Of a stretch of DNA of 64,000 bases, positions 49,008 through 58,781 are shown one piece after another (within the stretch, counting starts at the first letter, position 1; each line of letters begins with the position of its first letter). This stretch comes from Candidatus Poribacteria bacterium (GTDB lineage: Bacteria > Poribacteria > WGA-4E > WGA-3G): contig JAPPIG010000097.1 of the NCBI GenBank assembly GCA_028820635.1, forward strand, positions 1-64,000, written 5' to 3'. The position numbers were made by a program, and so were the translations under genes. The notes under the pieces were generated by a model. The model was not told the origin of the DNA and searched no databases. It saw only the letters and a list, made by a program, of their open reading frames with translations.

Positions 49008-49374
49008 TTGACACCTCATCAGATTTAGAGACGAGTTGTTTTTCGTCATCAGATAGCATTGCGTCACGATAAGTGAACCATGCTTTACGCTTTGCTATGT
49101 CTCGCTTGGTATTATTCGCTCTCAATAGCCTATCACGCTCCCGTTTCAACTGGTGTGATGTTATCCCCACATAGACCGCATTGATACGCTTATTTGCTTG
49201 AATCCAATCGTTCTGGATTGATTTCAACGCATCACGGTAAGTATTGAAATGCGGATTATCTACATTTTGACTGGGATCGTGTTTTTTCATAGCATCTTGA
49301 GAGGTTTGAGAACTACAACCGATTGATAGTAAAAGAAACGAACTGATTAGGATAGAAACTAATCTGAATAACAT
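48997..49374 (-). CDS. Small lipoprotein
   Basis: About 125 residues from ATG 49374 (GGAGG 8 nt upstream). Signal peptide FRLVSILISSFLLLSIGCSS with a lipobox ending in the acylated Cys. Mature part is charged and helical (RDALKSIQNDWIQANKRINA, LKRERDRLLRANNTKRDIAK). Probably an outer- or inner-membrane lipoprotein of the element, first gene of the operon; could act in surface exclusion, though nothing proves it. Confidence 0.7.
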   Translation of the reverse strand: MLFRLVSILISSFLLLSIGCSSQTSQDAMKKHDPSQNVDNPHFNTYRDALKSIQNDWIQANKRINAVYVGITSHQLKRERDRLLRANNTKRDIAKRKAWFTYRDAMLSDDEKQLVSKSDEVSNAK

Positions 49375-49483
49375 TGTAAAATCCTCCATCTTGGTTAGCG
49401 AATGCCTCAGATTTCCCGAATTTCAAAACATTGCGTTAGGTCTGTCTGTATCCGTGATTAGCGTTGAATTGCTGACTTCTCGG

Positions 49484-49523
49484 ATTATCCGTAATTATCC
49501 GTAATTATCCGTAATTGTCCGAA
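49484..49523. repeat. Four tandem 10-bp repeats
   Basis: ATTATCCGTA three times, then ATTGTCCGAA. The period equals about one helical turn, so bound proteins would lie on one face of DNA. Confidence 0.7.
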
Positions 49524-49720
49524 TTCGTGCCATCTTTGGCATTGTTCAAGCCTTTCAGCGTCCACCGAACCTTAATCTTGTGGTCTCGGAATACTGACCG
49601 ACCTGCTTTATTGTTGGTTTCAAAGACTCCGCATTTCAGAACTTCGCTTTTTTTCTGAACTTTGTGATTTTGTGAATGCTACCTTTTCGTTATTCTGTAG
49701 CATTCAATCAATCTGAAAAT

Positions 49721-49749
49721 AGTTTATCACATAATGATAATTTTGTCAA
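49721..49749 (-). promoter_or_regulatory. Promoter of the minus-strand small-gene operon
   Basis: TTGACA (49749-49744), 17-nt spacer, TAAACT (49726-49721), giving a leader of about 340 nt before the lipoprotein gene that crosses the 10-bp repeats. Confidence 0.65.
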
Positions 49750-51044
49750 GGTTTTTTAGTAAGTTGTCAATAAGTTTTTAGTAATTACGAATTTTCACCG
49801 ATTTTCAGGTTTTCGCCCGCCAGTCTGAAATCCTATGGCAGATTTTCACCTGAAGTAGTGAAATTCGGAATAGCAATAGGGGTATGACCACAGATGACAC
49901 GAACCCGTATCACTACACGATTTTTCTGCGACTAACCGCGTGCGCGAAAAAATTTTACAAAAAAATTTTTACAAAAAATCTCTAAAACTGCTACAATAAT
50001 CAAATCCCTCTCAAATTGGAATATTCATCGAAACTTGTGTTAACTATTTGTTAAGTTATTTACATTAAATTAGCGTTGATATTTAGCTGTTTTTTGGCGA
50101 TAAAATTAGGCAAACACCCATAAAGTCGCAAATACCTATGGAAATAGCTGCATAAAAACCTGAATTAGTTTGGAAGTTCTCAAGCAATTTTTAATCATTT
50201 TCGCAGATGTTTCGGATTTTCACCGATTTTCACCAATTTACGCAAATATTTATTCAATGTAGTAAGATAAAATAATTACCAAAATGATCAACCTGAAGTA
50301 GATTTTTCATAGAAGCCGGACAGAAAAATCAAATGGATCCGCTGATTTTAGTATAGATCAACTCAAAACATCGCTATGTCTTTTCCTGTTGATGAAAGGA
50401 TTAGGTATAAGATTCGGTGGGAATTGAGTAGGATACCCGTCATTTACGCACGAAGGCGTATGATCCACGAAACCGGTGAATTCGTGCAGCAGATACAAGT
50501 CTCACGCTAAAGTGTAGTGGTAGCTCTGTATAAACTTGTATCCGAAAAGCAAATCAGAGCCTTATGTGTAGGCACATCACCAATTCGCACATTTTTCACA
50601 GAATTTGCCATTTTTTCACAATTTTACACCAAAAACGATGAATTTCAAACTGGGAAACGCACACGCCAGACGAAAATTAAAATCGCATAGGGATATAGGT
50701 CACAAAAGGTATGAAGGATTGTAGAAGGGGCGATGCGGTGGGACTGACAACACGGGAGTACCAAAATTAAAATTGAGAAAATTCAGGACAGTTAGGGATA
50801 TGCCGGCGGGAGTGAGGATTATAGTTTTACGAAGTTTATGGAATTAAATAAATAGCATCACAACGTGAAGTGCAATTACAATCCTGATGGGTTAACTGTT
50901 ATCTTCACATGTCCTGATATATTTAAAAATTGTTCGCGCTACCGTTAAGATTTAAATTGGTAACGTACAAATATGTAGTACCGATTCTAACTAATGCCAT
51001 AAACCTAAGCCTAATCAGGGGTTAGAACCTCTATAAATTTTTGA

Positions 51045-51107
51045 GTGACAACTCACAGGAATTCAGTGACAACTCATAGGAATTCAGTGACAACTCACAG
51101 GAATTCA
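51045..51107. repeat. Three 21-bp iterons
   Basis: Three direct tandem copies of a 21-mer beginning AGTGACAACTCA and ending GGAATTC; the second differs at one base (TAGG for CAGG). They lie 190 bp from the 3' end of the winged-helix initiator candidate. Confidence 0.85.
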
Positions 51108-51295
51108 CAAAAGTTAAATTTTCTGTAAATTCAATTCTCCGAGAAAATTAAACACTTGGTCTCTATTTTTACACCAAAAAGAAGCGAATAAACTGATTTT
51201 ATACGGAAAATAGCAAAAAATAAGATAATCCCTGCAACACCAATAGCCCATCCACAACGGATAGGCTGAAAAAGCACTTATTCTATTTTACGCGT

Positions 51296-52306
51296 CTACG
51301 TAGGACACGGATTTTGATTGAGAGCAGCTACCATATCCGAATGGATACGTAGAATCATCTCAAAATCCTCCCGCATCCGTTTCGGCATCTTATTATGTTT
51401 CTCGTAATCAGACGCAGGGCGAAAGGTTCCGCGTTTCTCAGGACGATACTGGATGTCTCCTGTCTCAACATTGATACGCCATTCTTCATTGAAACTATAA
51501 CGCCAGTCACCCTCAATACGCATACCACGAAACGTCTGTTCCGCCTCCGGTGCGCGAAGCCTACGTTCAGGATACGGCTTCGGATACAATTGATAGGCCT
51601 GCGCCTCTTGCGGACGACGCTCCAGTTTACCTAACATACCTGCCCATTCAAGTTCCTTAATACAATCACAAATCGTTGTCGCGCCAAACCGCGTCCACCC
51701 ACGAAGCTGCTCTATGCTCACCGGCTCCGTTATACCGGTCGTAAAATCTGAATGTATCTTCAACAGCATCCATATCAATAACGACTTCCAACTAATGTCT
51801 CCCGCCAATAAACGCTCAAATAAACCACCATACCCACGAGGCATCGCACACTTAGCAGGTCTGCCGTCTCTATCTAATGGGACTGCATCGTCTTCGCAAA
51901 GATGATGCTTCAACTCAAACTTACTGGTCTTAAATCTATTAGAAAGACGCTTCAGCCATTTCTTGTCGGTCAAACGAGATAGTGCTTGCTGCACATATTG
52001 GTGAGATACCGAAAACAACTTACCAACATGACGAATCGAAAGCGAGTGGGATTTACCAAAGTCCCAGTGAGAAAACGCATTGTAACATTGATAGATCGCA
52101 GCATCAAACGCTTTTTCCGTGCCCTCCATCAAAGCATCTAACATGCTGAAGATTTGAAACGGAACTTGCATCGTGTCTTTTTGCGTTTCTAAAAATATAG
52201 AAGGGCGAGAAGGTTCTACCTCCTCTTGTTTTGAACCATTTTCGTAAATGTCGGGATATATTTGGGTGTTTTGAACCCGATCATTTAAAATACCCGTTTT
52301 AACCAT
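51296..52306 (-). CDS. Candidate plasmid replication initiator (two winged-helix domains)
   Basis: About 336 residues from ATG 52306 (GAGGT 6 nt upstream). First winged helix around ICLSIRHVGKLFS-type segment: SLSIRHVGKLFSVSHQYVQQ then ALSRLTDKKWLKRL. Second: SIEQLRGWTRFGATTICDCI then KELEWAGMLGKLERR. The region between has a Trp-rich helix (DISWKSLLIWMLLKIHSDFT). Two winged helices with iterons nearby and a candidate antisense RNA upstream fit Rep proteins of iteron or ctRNA plasmids. I cannot assign it to a named Rep family from sequence alone. Confidence 0.6.
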   Translation of the reverse strand: MVKTGILNDRVQNTQIYPDIYENGSKQEEVEPSRPSIFLETQKDTMQVPFQIFSMLDALMEGTEKAFDAAIYQCYNAFSHWDFGKSHSLSIRHVGKLFSVSHQYVQQALSRLTDKKWLKRLSNRFKTSKFELKHHLCEDDAVPLDRDGRPAKCAMPRGYGGLFERLLAGDISWKSLLIWMLLKIHSDFTTGITEPVSIEQLRGWTRFGATTICDCIKELEWAGMLGKLERRPQEAQAYQLYPKPYPERRLRAPEAEQTFRGMRIEGDWRYSFNEEWRINVETGDIQYRPEKRGTFRPASDYEKHNKMPKRMREDFEMILRIHSDMVAALNQNPCPT

Positions 52307-52374
52307 AATTGACCTCAATTTGAGGCATAAAGAGTATTTCACATAAAATAGTAAACAAATTGATTGAAAAATAC

Positions 52375-52404
52375 TTGCTTTTTTATTTTATAATGTGTTA
52401 TACT
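52375..52404 (+). promoter_or_regulatory. Promoter of the candidate counter-transcribed RNA
   Basis: TTGCTT (52375-52380), 18-nt spacer, TATACT (52399-52404). Predicted start near 52411, reading away from the initiator gene. Confidence 0.6.
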
Positions 52405-52410
52405 CTTAGC

Positions 52411-52517
52411 AGCCTGTTTAGCAGGTAACCGATTTTAAAGATAGTCGTGTCCAAAAAATCGTGCCGAATACTGCTCTTGTAGGCCCAAGACATTCAGTGT
52501 CTTGGGTTTCGGCTTTT
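52411..52517 (+). ncRNA. Candidate copy-control small RNA (about 107 nt)
   Basis: A promoter and a strong terminator enclose this short segment with no open frame. It is transcribed opposite to the initiator gene from DNA upstream of its start. Any initiator mRNA that begins upstream of 52520 would be complementary to it. Plasmid ctRNAs have this size and place. It includes a small stem CCTG-TTTAG-CAGG. Confidence 0.5.
52484..52517 (+). terminator. Rho-independent terminator of the small RNA
   Basis: Perfect 9-bp stem CCCAAGACA/TGTCTTGGG, loop TTCAG, then TTTCGGCTTTT. Confidence 0.85.
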
Positions 52518-52684
52518 AAACAGAAACTATTACAATCATTTTTATTCTTATATAGACATGTTACGATTAATTCCAATTTTTAATCAACTGAAATGTTCAT
52601 TAAAATGACATAAATTTGTGAAATTTGTTGAATTTGTTAAAAATTAGTGTATTAACCGCGGATTAAACTTAAAAACCCTCACTA

Positions 52685-52897
52685 TTATTCCCTTTTACAA
52701 ATGAAATTGAGTAGGTCGAGCAAACTACCTTGCTGTATCTGAGGTCTTAGTGGAATTTGACAGACCAGCCCCACATATCTGATCCGAATCGGGTCGCATA
52801 AATCCAAAACAAGATAAATTGTGTCAGATAGCTTGTGGTAAGAAAGTCCCGGTAATCTTGCTTTTGATATATCTCTCATTTTTTGATTGTCATTCAT
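52685..52897 (-). CDS. Small hypothetical protein
   Basis: 70 residues with AGGATGAACA before the ATG. Sequence KLSDTIYLVLDLCDPIRIRY, VGLVCQIPLRPQIQQGSLLD, mixed strands and helices. It follows the membrane protein gene by 8 nt. Unknown. Confidence 0.45.
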   Translation of the reverse strand: MNDNQKMRDISKARLPGLSYHKLSDTIYLVLDLCDPIRIRYVGLVCQIPLRPQIQQGSLLDLLNFICKRE

Positions 52898-52905
52898 TGT
52901 TCATC

Positions 52906-53451
52906 CTATGGGTGTGTGTTGGGGAGGGCTCTGAGTACCCAACGGATCAGGTAATACAAGCCAAAAACAGCCAAAGGGATCAATAAACCTATGATCAATG
53001 AACCTATGAGGTCCCATTCATCCCAGTCAGAGCCGTCATTACTTATTATAAGAATAAGGACTATAACGATTATCCCTGATATAGAACCGAGTAGACGGTA
53101 TGCAAACTTTCTATAATTCGGATCAAGAAAAAAACTTTTAAACATGAAGGGTTCTACTTTGTTAGTTGGTGGTTTGTATGCAGCGTCTGGATCGGGGTTT
53201 TCTTTTTTTTTTGAAATCCCTTTGATAATCAATTGAATTACTTTTCCTATAACGAAAGAGATTATCCAAAAGAAGAAAACAGATATAAATTGCGCGGGCC
53301 AATATCGCGCACCTACAACAAGGGACGCAAGTGACCAGACAATACCTGCTGTAATGCCAATTGGACGCCAAATCGTGTGATTAGCTATGATGCCTATTAT
53401 CAGCAATAGCCATGCTACACCCATTAACATAGGGCTATACCTTCTTTCCAT
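52906..53451 (-). CDS. Multi-pass membrane hypothetical protein
   Basis: 181 residues. Four or more hydrophobic helices: MGVAWLLLIIGIIANH, GITAGIVWSLASLVVGA, FISVFFFWIISFVIGKVIQL, SISGIIVIVLILIIS and LIIGLLIPLAVFGLYYLI, with a basic linker (KGISKKKENPDP) between the third and fourth. Probably inner-membrane; no known family. Confidence 0.65.
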   Translation of the reverse strand: MERRYSPMLMGVAWLLLIIGIIANHTIWRPIGITAGIVWSLASLVVGARYWPAQFISVFFFWIISFVIGKVIQLIIKGISKKKENPDPDAAYKPPTNKVEPFMFKSFFLDPNYRKFAYRLLGSISGIIVIVLILIISNDGSDWDEWDLIGSLIIGLLIPLAVFGLYYLIRWVLRALPNTHP

Positions 53452-53520
53452 TCAGTCCGATTCACCTTCATCTTTTCCACCTAAAATAGTTCCAATCTCA
53501 GACACATAAGTAGGGTGAAA

Positions 53521-54612
53521 TTACTCATCAACAGTCAAGGTAATAGTTTCTGCTGTTAACAATGATCGCATGAGTTTAGGTATATCTGCCATCCATTTGA
53601 GTTGTTTTTGCACTGTGTTCTGTTGGCTTGCAAGCCAACTCAGCACTTGACTAATATGATAGGCATTTTGCACTGGGGCGAACGCCGCTGGCACCTGAGT
53701 GCTGGTTTTCGGATCAAGTGTTAAATCACTGTATTTAACATTTTTCTTCTTTTCTGTTCTATTGGTAAATTTACCGTCGAACCCTGTTTTGGCAATGTGG
53801 TAAGCTCTCGCAGCTGCGTGAATACTCCAGGTTTTGGAGACGTGTTTTTCAAGCCACTGTTCAATCTGTCCTCGGTTCGGTTTGGATTCGGATAACCTCC
53901 TAAACACCTTTGTTTCATACCACCTTATCAGCCGTTCTTTTTCTTTTTCTATCTGGCTGGATGCCAATTGATATTGTAAGAAAGTTTTAATTGCATCAGG
54001 GTCAAGCGATTCTGTCCGGTGTATCTCCTTGAACTGTATATTGTCTCCGTAGACCATGCCATTCCCACAAACAAGACGATACCAGTAGAGATTGATTTCT
54101 AATGCTGTGGTTTTGTCAACTGAATTCAACGCATTGACTGTAAGATTAAGCGGTTGCTTGTCGCCCGGGTCAAAAAGCGTAGTGGTGGGCAACTTGAAAA
54201 TGTCACCGGGTAAGGTAAAACTAAACCACATACGCTCACCGAATTCTGTAAGACACAGTTCTGCTTTCAACCTACTTAGATCAAACCCTTTGTCTTTCAT
54301 CACACACGCTAATGCGTTCAGAAGTTCTTGGTGTTGAACCAGTTGATATTTTTGAGAAACAGTTGAAACAGGCACCTGGACATGATCTGTAGGCGGTAAA
54401 AGAGCATTACTATAAGGCTTCAGGCGATCTCTGATGATCGTATTCAAGTGTGGATTTACACCCTCGCCCTTTATTTCGCAGGGAACTTTTTTAAAGTGTG
54501 GAACTTTCTGAAGCAGATCACGCATAGATCCTTCTGTAACGTCCGTTTTTCTACTCAACCATTTTCGTTTACTTAAGGTGTGCCATCCTTGCCAATGTGT
54601 TGTATTTGTCAT
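53521..54612 (-). CDS. DUF932-family plasmid/phage protein
   Basis: About 363 residues from ATG 54612 (AAGGAGCG 6 nt upstream; the longer frame lacks a site). VPVSTVSQKYQLVQHQELLN then ALACVMKDKGFDLSRLKAEL, LTEFGERMWFSFTLPG, RLVCGNGMVYGDN are hallmarks of DUF932 proteins, common on large plasmids and phages. Their role is not known. It has a long helical C-terminus. Confidence 0.75.
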   Translation of the reverse strand: MTNTTHWQGWHTLSKRKWLSRKTDVTEGSMRDLLQKVPHFKKVPCEIKGEGVNPHLNTIIRDRLKPYSNALLPPTDHVQVPVSTVSQKYQLVQHQELLNALACVMKDKGFDLSRLKAELCLTEFGERMWFSFTLPGDIFKLPTTTLFDPGDKQPLNLTVNALNSVDKTTALEINLYWYRLVCGNGMVYGDNIQFKEIHRTESLDPDAIKTFLQYQLASSQIEKEKERLIRWYETKVFRRLSESKPNRGQIEQWLEKHVSKTWSIHAAARAYHIAKTGFDGKFTNRTEKKKNVKYSDLTLDPKTSTQVPAAFAPVQNAYHISQVLSWLASQQNTVQKQLKWMADIPKLMRSLLTAETITLTVDE

Positions 54613-54704
54613 ACGACGCTCCTTATCTGCCACCATCCAGCGGTTGGTAGGTAATTTGTGGTTCATTCCGATAACAACTTAAGCAAGGAAAATCCTTGAA
54701 AGAA

Positions 54705-55004
54705 TCAGTTGACTTCTTGAACAAGAACAGCATCGATATTAAACCAAGATTCAAAATTACGTTGGGCAGCCTTGCTTAAAGCATCCGATTTTATGTTTTC
54801 AACATATTGTTGAATTTTCTCTATATCTTCATCGGGTGGATAGGCGACATGAATAAGTAGGGTATTTTCTATGTCACCACATGAAATATGCAAATGAAAC
54901 GGAGAGTTTAGAGTACGCATACTGTAAATAGCATTTAGTTCAAGGGTGAGCCACTGTAGGCGCGTTGGTGTATAAGGCTGATTGCCTTCAATAATTGTAG
55001 CCAT
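54705..55004 (-). CDS. Small hypothetical protein
   Basis: 99 residues; central beta strands around HLHISCGDIENTLLIHVAYP, helical C-terminus (IEKIQQYVENIKSDALSKAA). It is 11 nt downstream of the secreted-protein gene. Unknown. Confidence 0.5.
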   Translation of the reverse strand: MATIIEGNQPYTPTRLQWLTLELNAIYSMRTLNSPFHLHISCGDIENTLLIHVAYPPDEDIEKIQQYVENIKSDALSKAAQRNFESWFNIDAVLVQEVN

Positions 55005-55015
55005 TGGTTATCTCC

Positions 55016-55513
55016 TTATTTTTTTCGAAATGGTTCTAATGTGTCTTTATCAAAAATGCCGATAGCTTGTATGGCGAATTCATGTAAATTATCTGCAGTC
55101 CAATAGCCAGCGATGATATGCTCAAACAGTGCAGGTTTACCAATCTCTGGAAAACGATAAGTTTCGTGAATAACATCGGGATGAAATGACATTAGAGCTT
55201 CTGCTATTGAAAGATCGCCAGTTTTGGTCCCATCTTTGAATTCGTGTTCAGCAAAATTGTATGCCAAGAAAAAATGCCAATCGGACTCTCTTTGGACAAT
55301 GGTAACATCACCAAGTGCGCGAAGTTCCCTACGTAAAAATGCTTCGAGTCTTGTATCTAAATCAGTATCATCATGAGGGCTAACATAAACACAGACTCTG
55401 AATCTGATCGGTGTATCAGGAATAACACTAATACTCTGTTGCGTACGTCCTATATCGTTGATGGGTAAGACGCAAAGGGTTAATAAGCAGAGCGTTGTAA
55501 AAAAGCGTTTCAT
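55016..55513 (-). CDS. Exported hypothetical protein
   Basis: About 165 residues from ATG 55513 (AAGGAG 9 nt upstream). Signal peptide KRFFTTLCLLTLCVLPINDI. Mature domain with RVCVYVSPHDDTDLDTRLEA then FLRRELRALGDVTIVQRESD, beta/alpha, like CsgG-type or DUF lipid-binding folds, but no certain match. Probably periplasmic. Confidence 0.6.
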   Translation of the reverse strand: MKRFFTTLCLLTLCVLPINDIGRTQQSISVIPDTPIRFRVCVYVSPHDDTDLDTRLEAFLRRELRALGDVTIVQRESDWHFFLAYNFAEHEFKDGTKTGDLSIAEALMSFHPDVIHETYRFPEIGKPALFEHIIAGYWTADNLHEFAIQAIGIFDKDTLEPFRKK

Positions 55514-56271
55514 TACAAAATGCTCCTTGTGTTGTAGTGTGGGTAACCCCACAGATCACGAACTCAATAGAGTCATGTTCTTGAGACATTGCAATAGCAT
55601 TGCCTTGTGATATATGATGTTTATGGGTGTGTCTCATCCTTAGACTGCACCAAAATAACACCGGGGTTGTGTATAAATATTGTGACAGTCTACAGGGAGG
55701 GTTGACAGGTGTGTCAACAAAGAGAAGAATATTTCAGGCAACTCGCCCTATAGGGTGCTGGTTTCCACTTTAAACTATCAAAAAGCAGGGCTTTCTAATA
55801 TAATGGAAACCAGCGCTGTCATATCACTCTAATAGTCCGTATGGCAGTGCTTAGCGTCGCTGGTGCTTCATCACCTGCGGCGCACCTAAAAAATTAGGAA
55901 GCAGCCCTGACGTAACTCACGCGTACTGTGAATTGCTTACGTCAACATATATTGTAGCAAATATACAAATTTTGTGCAATAAAAAATAAATTATGCTCCG
56001 AATTCGGCATAATTAGCGCGGTGTAACACCATAAATGCGGAAGTCAACCGGGCAATTCTGCAAAAAATGCTACAATAGATTTTCGATTTGAATCTTTCCA
56101 TTGTGTGCTTATGCAAGTTTAATTTTTGCAGACGAATCGAGCGAACTCTGTCCTGCCAGTCAAAGACTACACTTGGCAACAATGAAGCATACTCCTTGCT
56201 TTATCGGTAAAAAGCTGCTATACTCTCATTGATAGAGACGTTATAACACAAAAACCGAAGGAGCAAGTGAA
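55514..56271. other. Intergenic region upstream of the type I restriction locus
   Basis: About 760 bases with no supported gene. It contains an inverted pair GCTGGTTTCCA (55757-55767) / TGGAAACCAGC (55804-55814) and the hsdM ribosome binding site AAGGAG at the end. Confidence 0.45.
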
Positions 56272-57897
56272 TTGTCTAAAAAAGACACCTCAACAGATCC
56301 CGTCCAAACCGCACTCCCCTTCCCATCCGAAAACGCGGAACAACTGGATATATCCACATTGGAAACATGGTTATTAGATGCGGCAAACACGATCCGCGGC
56401 GCGAGTGATGCACCAAAATTCAAAGATTTCATCTTACCGCTTATCTTCTACAAACGACTCTCCGATGTGTTTGATGATGAGTTCGCAAAACAGATAGCAG
56501 AATTCGGTGATGAAGAATCGGCACGGGGTATTATTGCGGCAGACCACGAAGATGCACTGAAAACAGGACGTAACCCGATCGTTCGTTTTTACATCCCACA
56601 GCAGTATAGTTGGGAAGAACTCCGCAATCAACCTGCCGATGGACATCTGGGCGAGTTTGTCACAGAGGCGATGCGTGAAGTTGCACGCCTGAATCCACGG
56701 TTGGAAGGTGTGTTGAATGTAAAAGATTTCAATGAGACACAGAGCGGTCAACGCACACTTGACGAGGATAGACTGGAAGCACTTATTGAGGTGTTAAGTC
56801 GGCATCGGCTGGGACTTCAGAACACAGAACCGGACATCCTCGGTCGTGCTTATGAGTATTTGTTACGAAAGTTCGCTGAAGGACAGGGACAAAGTGCGGG
56901 TGAGTTCTATACACCGAAAGAGGTCGGTTGGTTGATGGCACGGATCATCAACCCGGAACCCTACGCAATGATCTATGATCCAGCGTGTGGGTCAGGTGGG
57001 TTGCTTATCAAAGGACGATTATTATTTGAGCAGACACACACCGACGAAAAGAGCCAAGCACCCCAAATCTATGGACAAGAACTGACTCCGACAACCTACG
57101 CTATGGCGAAAATGAACGCCTTCCTACACGATTTTATCGGTGCGGACATTCAGATAGGTGATACCTTCCGAAATCCCAAGTTTCTCGCCAATAACGCCAC
57201 GTTACAACGATTTGACTATGTGATGGCGAATCCGATGTGGAATCAGAAGGAGTATGATGACGACTTTTATGATAACGATAGTTGGCAACGATTTATTTTT
57301 GGGAAACCACCGAGTTCATCAGCGGATTGGGCGTGGGTGCAGCACATGCACGCTTCTCTGAAAGACAACGGGCGCGCGGCGATTGTGCTGGATACCGGCG
57401 CAGTCTCACGCGGGTCGGGCAGTAAACAGACCAACCGCGAACGCAATATCCGCAAAAAATTTGTTGAAGATGACCTGATTGAAGGTGTGATACTCCTACC
57501 AGAAAACCTCTTTTACAACACAACCGCACCGGGAATCATTTTGCTGTTGAACCGCAGCAAGCCAGCGGGACGTAAGGGTGAAATCTTGCTGATCAATCTC
57601 ACTAACTATTTTGAGACGCAAAAACCGAAAAACGTTCTCACCGATGGAGGGATTGATGCCGCAACTGAAGTCTATAACGCATGGGAATCGCTTGAGAAGT
57701 TGAGTCGTGTTATCACACTTGAGGATGCACAGAAAACCGATTACAACCTGAGTCCGTCTCAGTTTGTAGACGTCGGGGACAAGGTTGAACACCGCCCTGT
57801 GAATGAGATTTTGGCAGACTTGACGGAAGCACGCATCACTCGCGAAAAAGCGGATAATGCATTGGAAGAAGTCTTAATACATTTTGAAATAAACTGA
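56272..57897 (+). CDS. hsdM: Type I restriction-modification methyltransferase subunit
   Basis: 541 residues, TTG start with AAGGAG 8 nt upstream. N-terminal HsdM domain FKDFILPLIFYKRLSDVFDD; GEFYTPKEVGWLMARII; SAM motif I DPACGSGG (236-243); catalytic motif IV NPMWN (320-324) in place of the usual NPPF/NPPY, an acceptable variant. C-terminal coiled coil contacts HsdS. It methylates adenine N6 with HsdS. It heads the operon and is followed 27 nt later by an Mrr-like gene. Confidence 0.95.
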   Translation: MSKKDTSTDPVQTALPFPSENAEQLDISTLETWLLDAANTIRGASDAPKFKDFILPLIFYKRLSDVFDDEFAKQIAEFGDEESARGIIAADHEDALKTGRNPIVRFYIPQQYSWEELRNQPADGHLGEFVTEAMREVARLNPRLEGVLNVKDFNETQSGQRTLDEDRLEALIEVLSRHRLGLQNTEPDILGRAYEYLLRKFAEGQGQSAGEFYTPKEVGWLMARIINPEPYAMIYDPACGSGGLLIKGRLLFEQTHTDEKSQAPQIYGQELTPTTYAMAKMNAFLHDFIGADIQIGDTFRNPKFLANNATLQRFDYVMANPMWNQKEYDDDFYDNDSWQRFIFGKPPSSSADWAWVQHMHASLKDNGRAAIVLDTGAVSRGSGSKQTNRERNIRKKFVEDDLIEGVILLPENLFYNTTAPGIILLLNRSKPAGRKGEILLINLTNYFETQKPKNVLTDGGIDAATEVYNAWESLEKLSRVITLEDAQKTDYNLSPSQFVDVGDKVEHRPVNEILADLTEARITREKADNALEEVLIHFEIN

Positions 57898-57924
57898 AAA
57901 CTGAATTTAAAAAGGAGTTAGATT

Positions 57925-58686
57925 ATGAATAGCAGACAAAATGGTGCGCGATATGAAGAATTTTGTAGATTGTTCTTAGCTGAAAAACTTGAAATTCCAA
58001 TTGATAGAATACAGTCCCGCAGAATTCCAAGCAAAACACATCCTGATTTACCAAAGTATGATAATCAGATTGATTTTTACTGGGAATATCAAAAAGATTT
58101 GACTTTATATAAAAATTTTGCCGATGCAAAGTGGCGGGGCAGATCAAAGAAAGTCACGCTAGGCGATATAAGAAACCTACAACAAGTAAAAGAGGACATC
58201 GATGCCCATAAAGCAATGATGATCACCAACACTGGTTTTACTAGGTATGCAAAGGGATTTGCCGAAAATCATGGCATCGCTCTCCACATTGTCCGCCCTG
58301 AATTTGATATTGCTATGTTACATCATACAAATAGAGAGACAATGCAAACTCAAATTCAGGAATTTTTTAGCAATAGCGAAAAACCTTATATCCATGAGAT
58401 AGTGCACAGAGCATTTGATTTTGGCACAGTTGGCACCGCGCAAACCTCAGCATCTAACAAAACAGTTTCTTATACAAAGGATATTAAACAAGCACCTATG
58501 AATCGAATGCAGCGAACACGTTCACATCGAAGGCAAACGACAAGCACCCAAAAAGTCACCGGTGGACAAGGTGGTTCTCGTACAGGAAGGCAAGGCGGTC
58601 CGCCGAGTGGGCGACAAGGTGGATCTGGACCATCAAAAGGAACAAGGCATACGAGAGGTGGTGGAACATCAAATCGTAGTAGATGA
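57925..58686 (+). CDS. Mrr-like restriction nuclease with RGG-type tail
   Basis: 253 residues with AAGGAG. Mrr fold: RYEEFCRLFLAEKLEI helix, IDFYW (Asp50), FADAKW (Asp67-Ala-Lys69), the Gln/Lys helix LQQVKEDI and ITNTGFTRYAKGFAENHGIA, matching the N-x-GF-x-x-A-x-x-x-A pattern. The last 60 residues are Gly/Arg/Gln-rich (GGQGGSRTGRQGG) like RNA-binding RGG boxes, unusual for this family. It sits between hsdM and hsdS, a frequent place for accessory nucleases. Confidence 0.8.
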   Translation: MNSRQNGARYEEFCRLFLAEKLEIPIDRIQSRRIPSKTHPDLPKYDNQIDFYWEYQKDLTLYKNFADAKWRGRSKKVTLGDIRNLQQVKEDIDAHKAMMITNTGFTRYAKGFAENHGIALHIVRPEFDIAMLHHTNRETMQTQIQEFFSNSEKPYIHEIVHRAFDFGTVGTAQTSASNKTVSYTKDIKQAPMNRMQRTRSHRRQTTSTQKVTGGQGGSRTGRQGGPPSGRQGGSGPSKGTRHTRGGGTSNRSR

Positions 58687-58724
58687 TGTAAGATACCTTC
58701 TATTGTAACCTAAATTGCTATCTA

Positions 58725-58781
58725 TGTAGCACAAACTTTTAGTTTGTGTCAAATGGGCGCAAACTGAAAGTTTACGCTACA
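58725..58781. repeat. REP-like double palindrome
   Basis: Outer arms TGTAGC/GCTACA enclose two hairpins, CACAAACT-TTT-AGTTTGTG and GCGCAAACT-gaa-AGTTTaCGC. It sits between the Mrr-like gene and hsdS. Confidence 0.7.

Larger units (their letters stand above)
49390..51295. other. Probable replication origin region, non-coding
   Basis: Nearly 1.9 kb without a convincing gene. It holds four 10-bp repeats (49484-49523), an AT-rich stretch around 49960-50300, GATTTTCACC repeats (about 49793 and 50216), and three 21-bp iterons (51045-51107) next to the initiator gene. This is the usual composition of an iteron plasmid origin. Confidence 0.55.

Noticed and set aside
49484-51107. CRISPR array in the repeat-rich region
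   Set aside because: Repeats are direct and tandem without spacers and there are no cas genes in the window.
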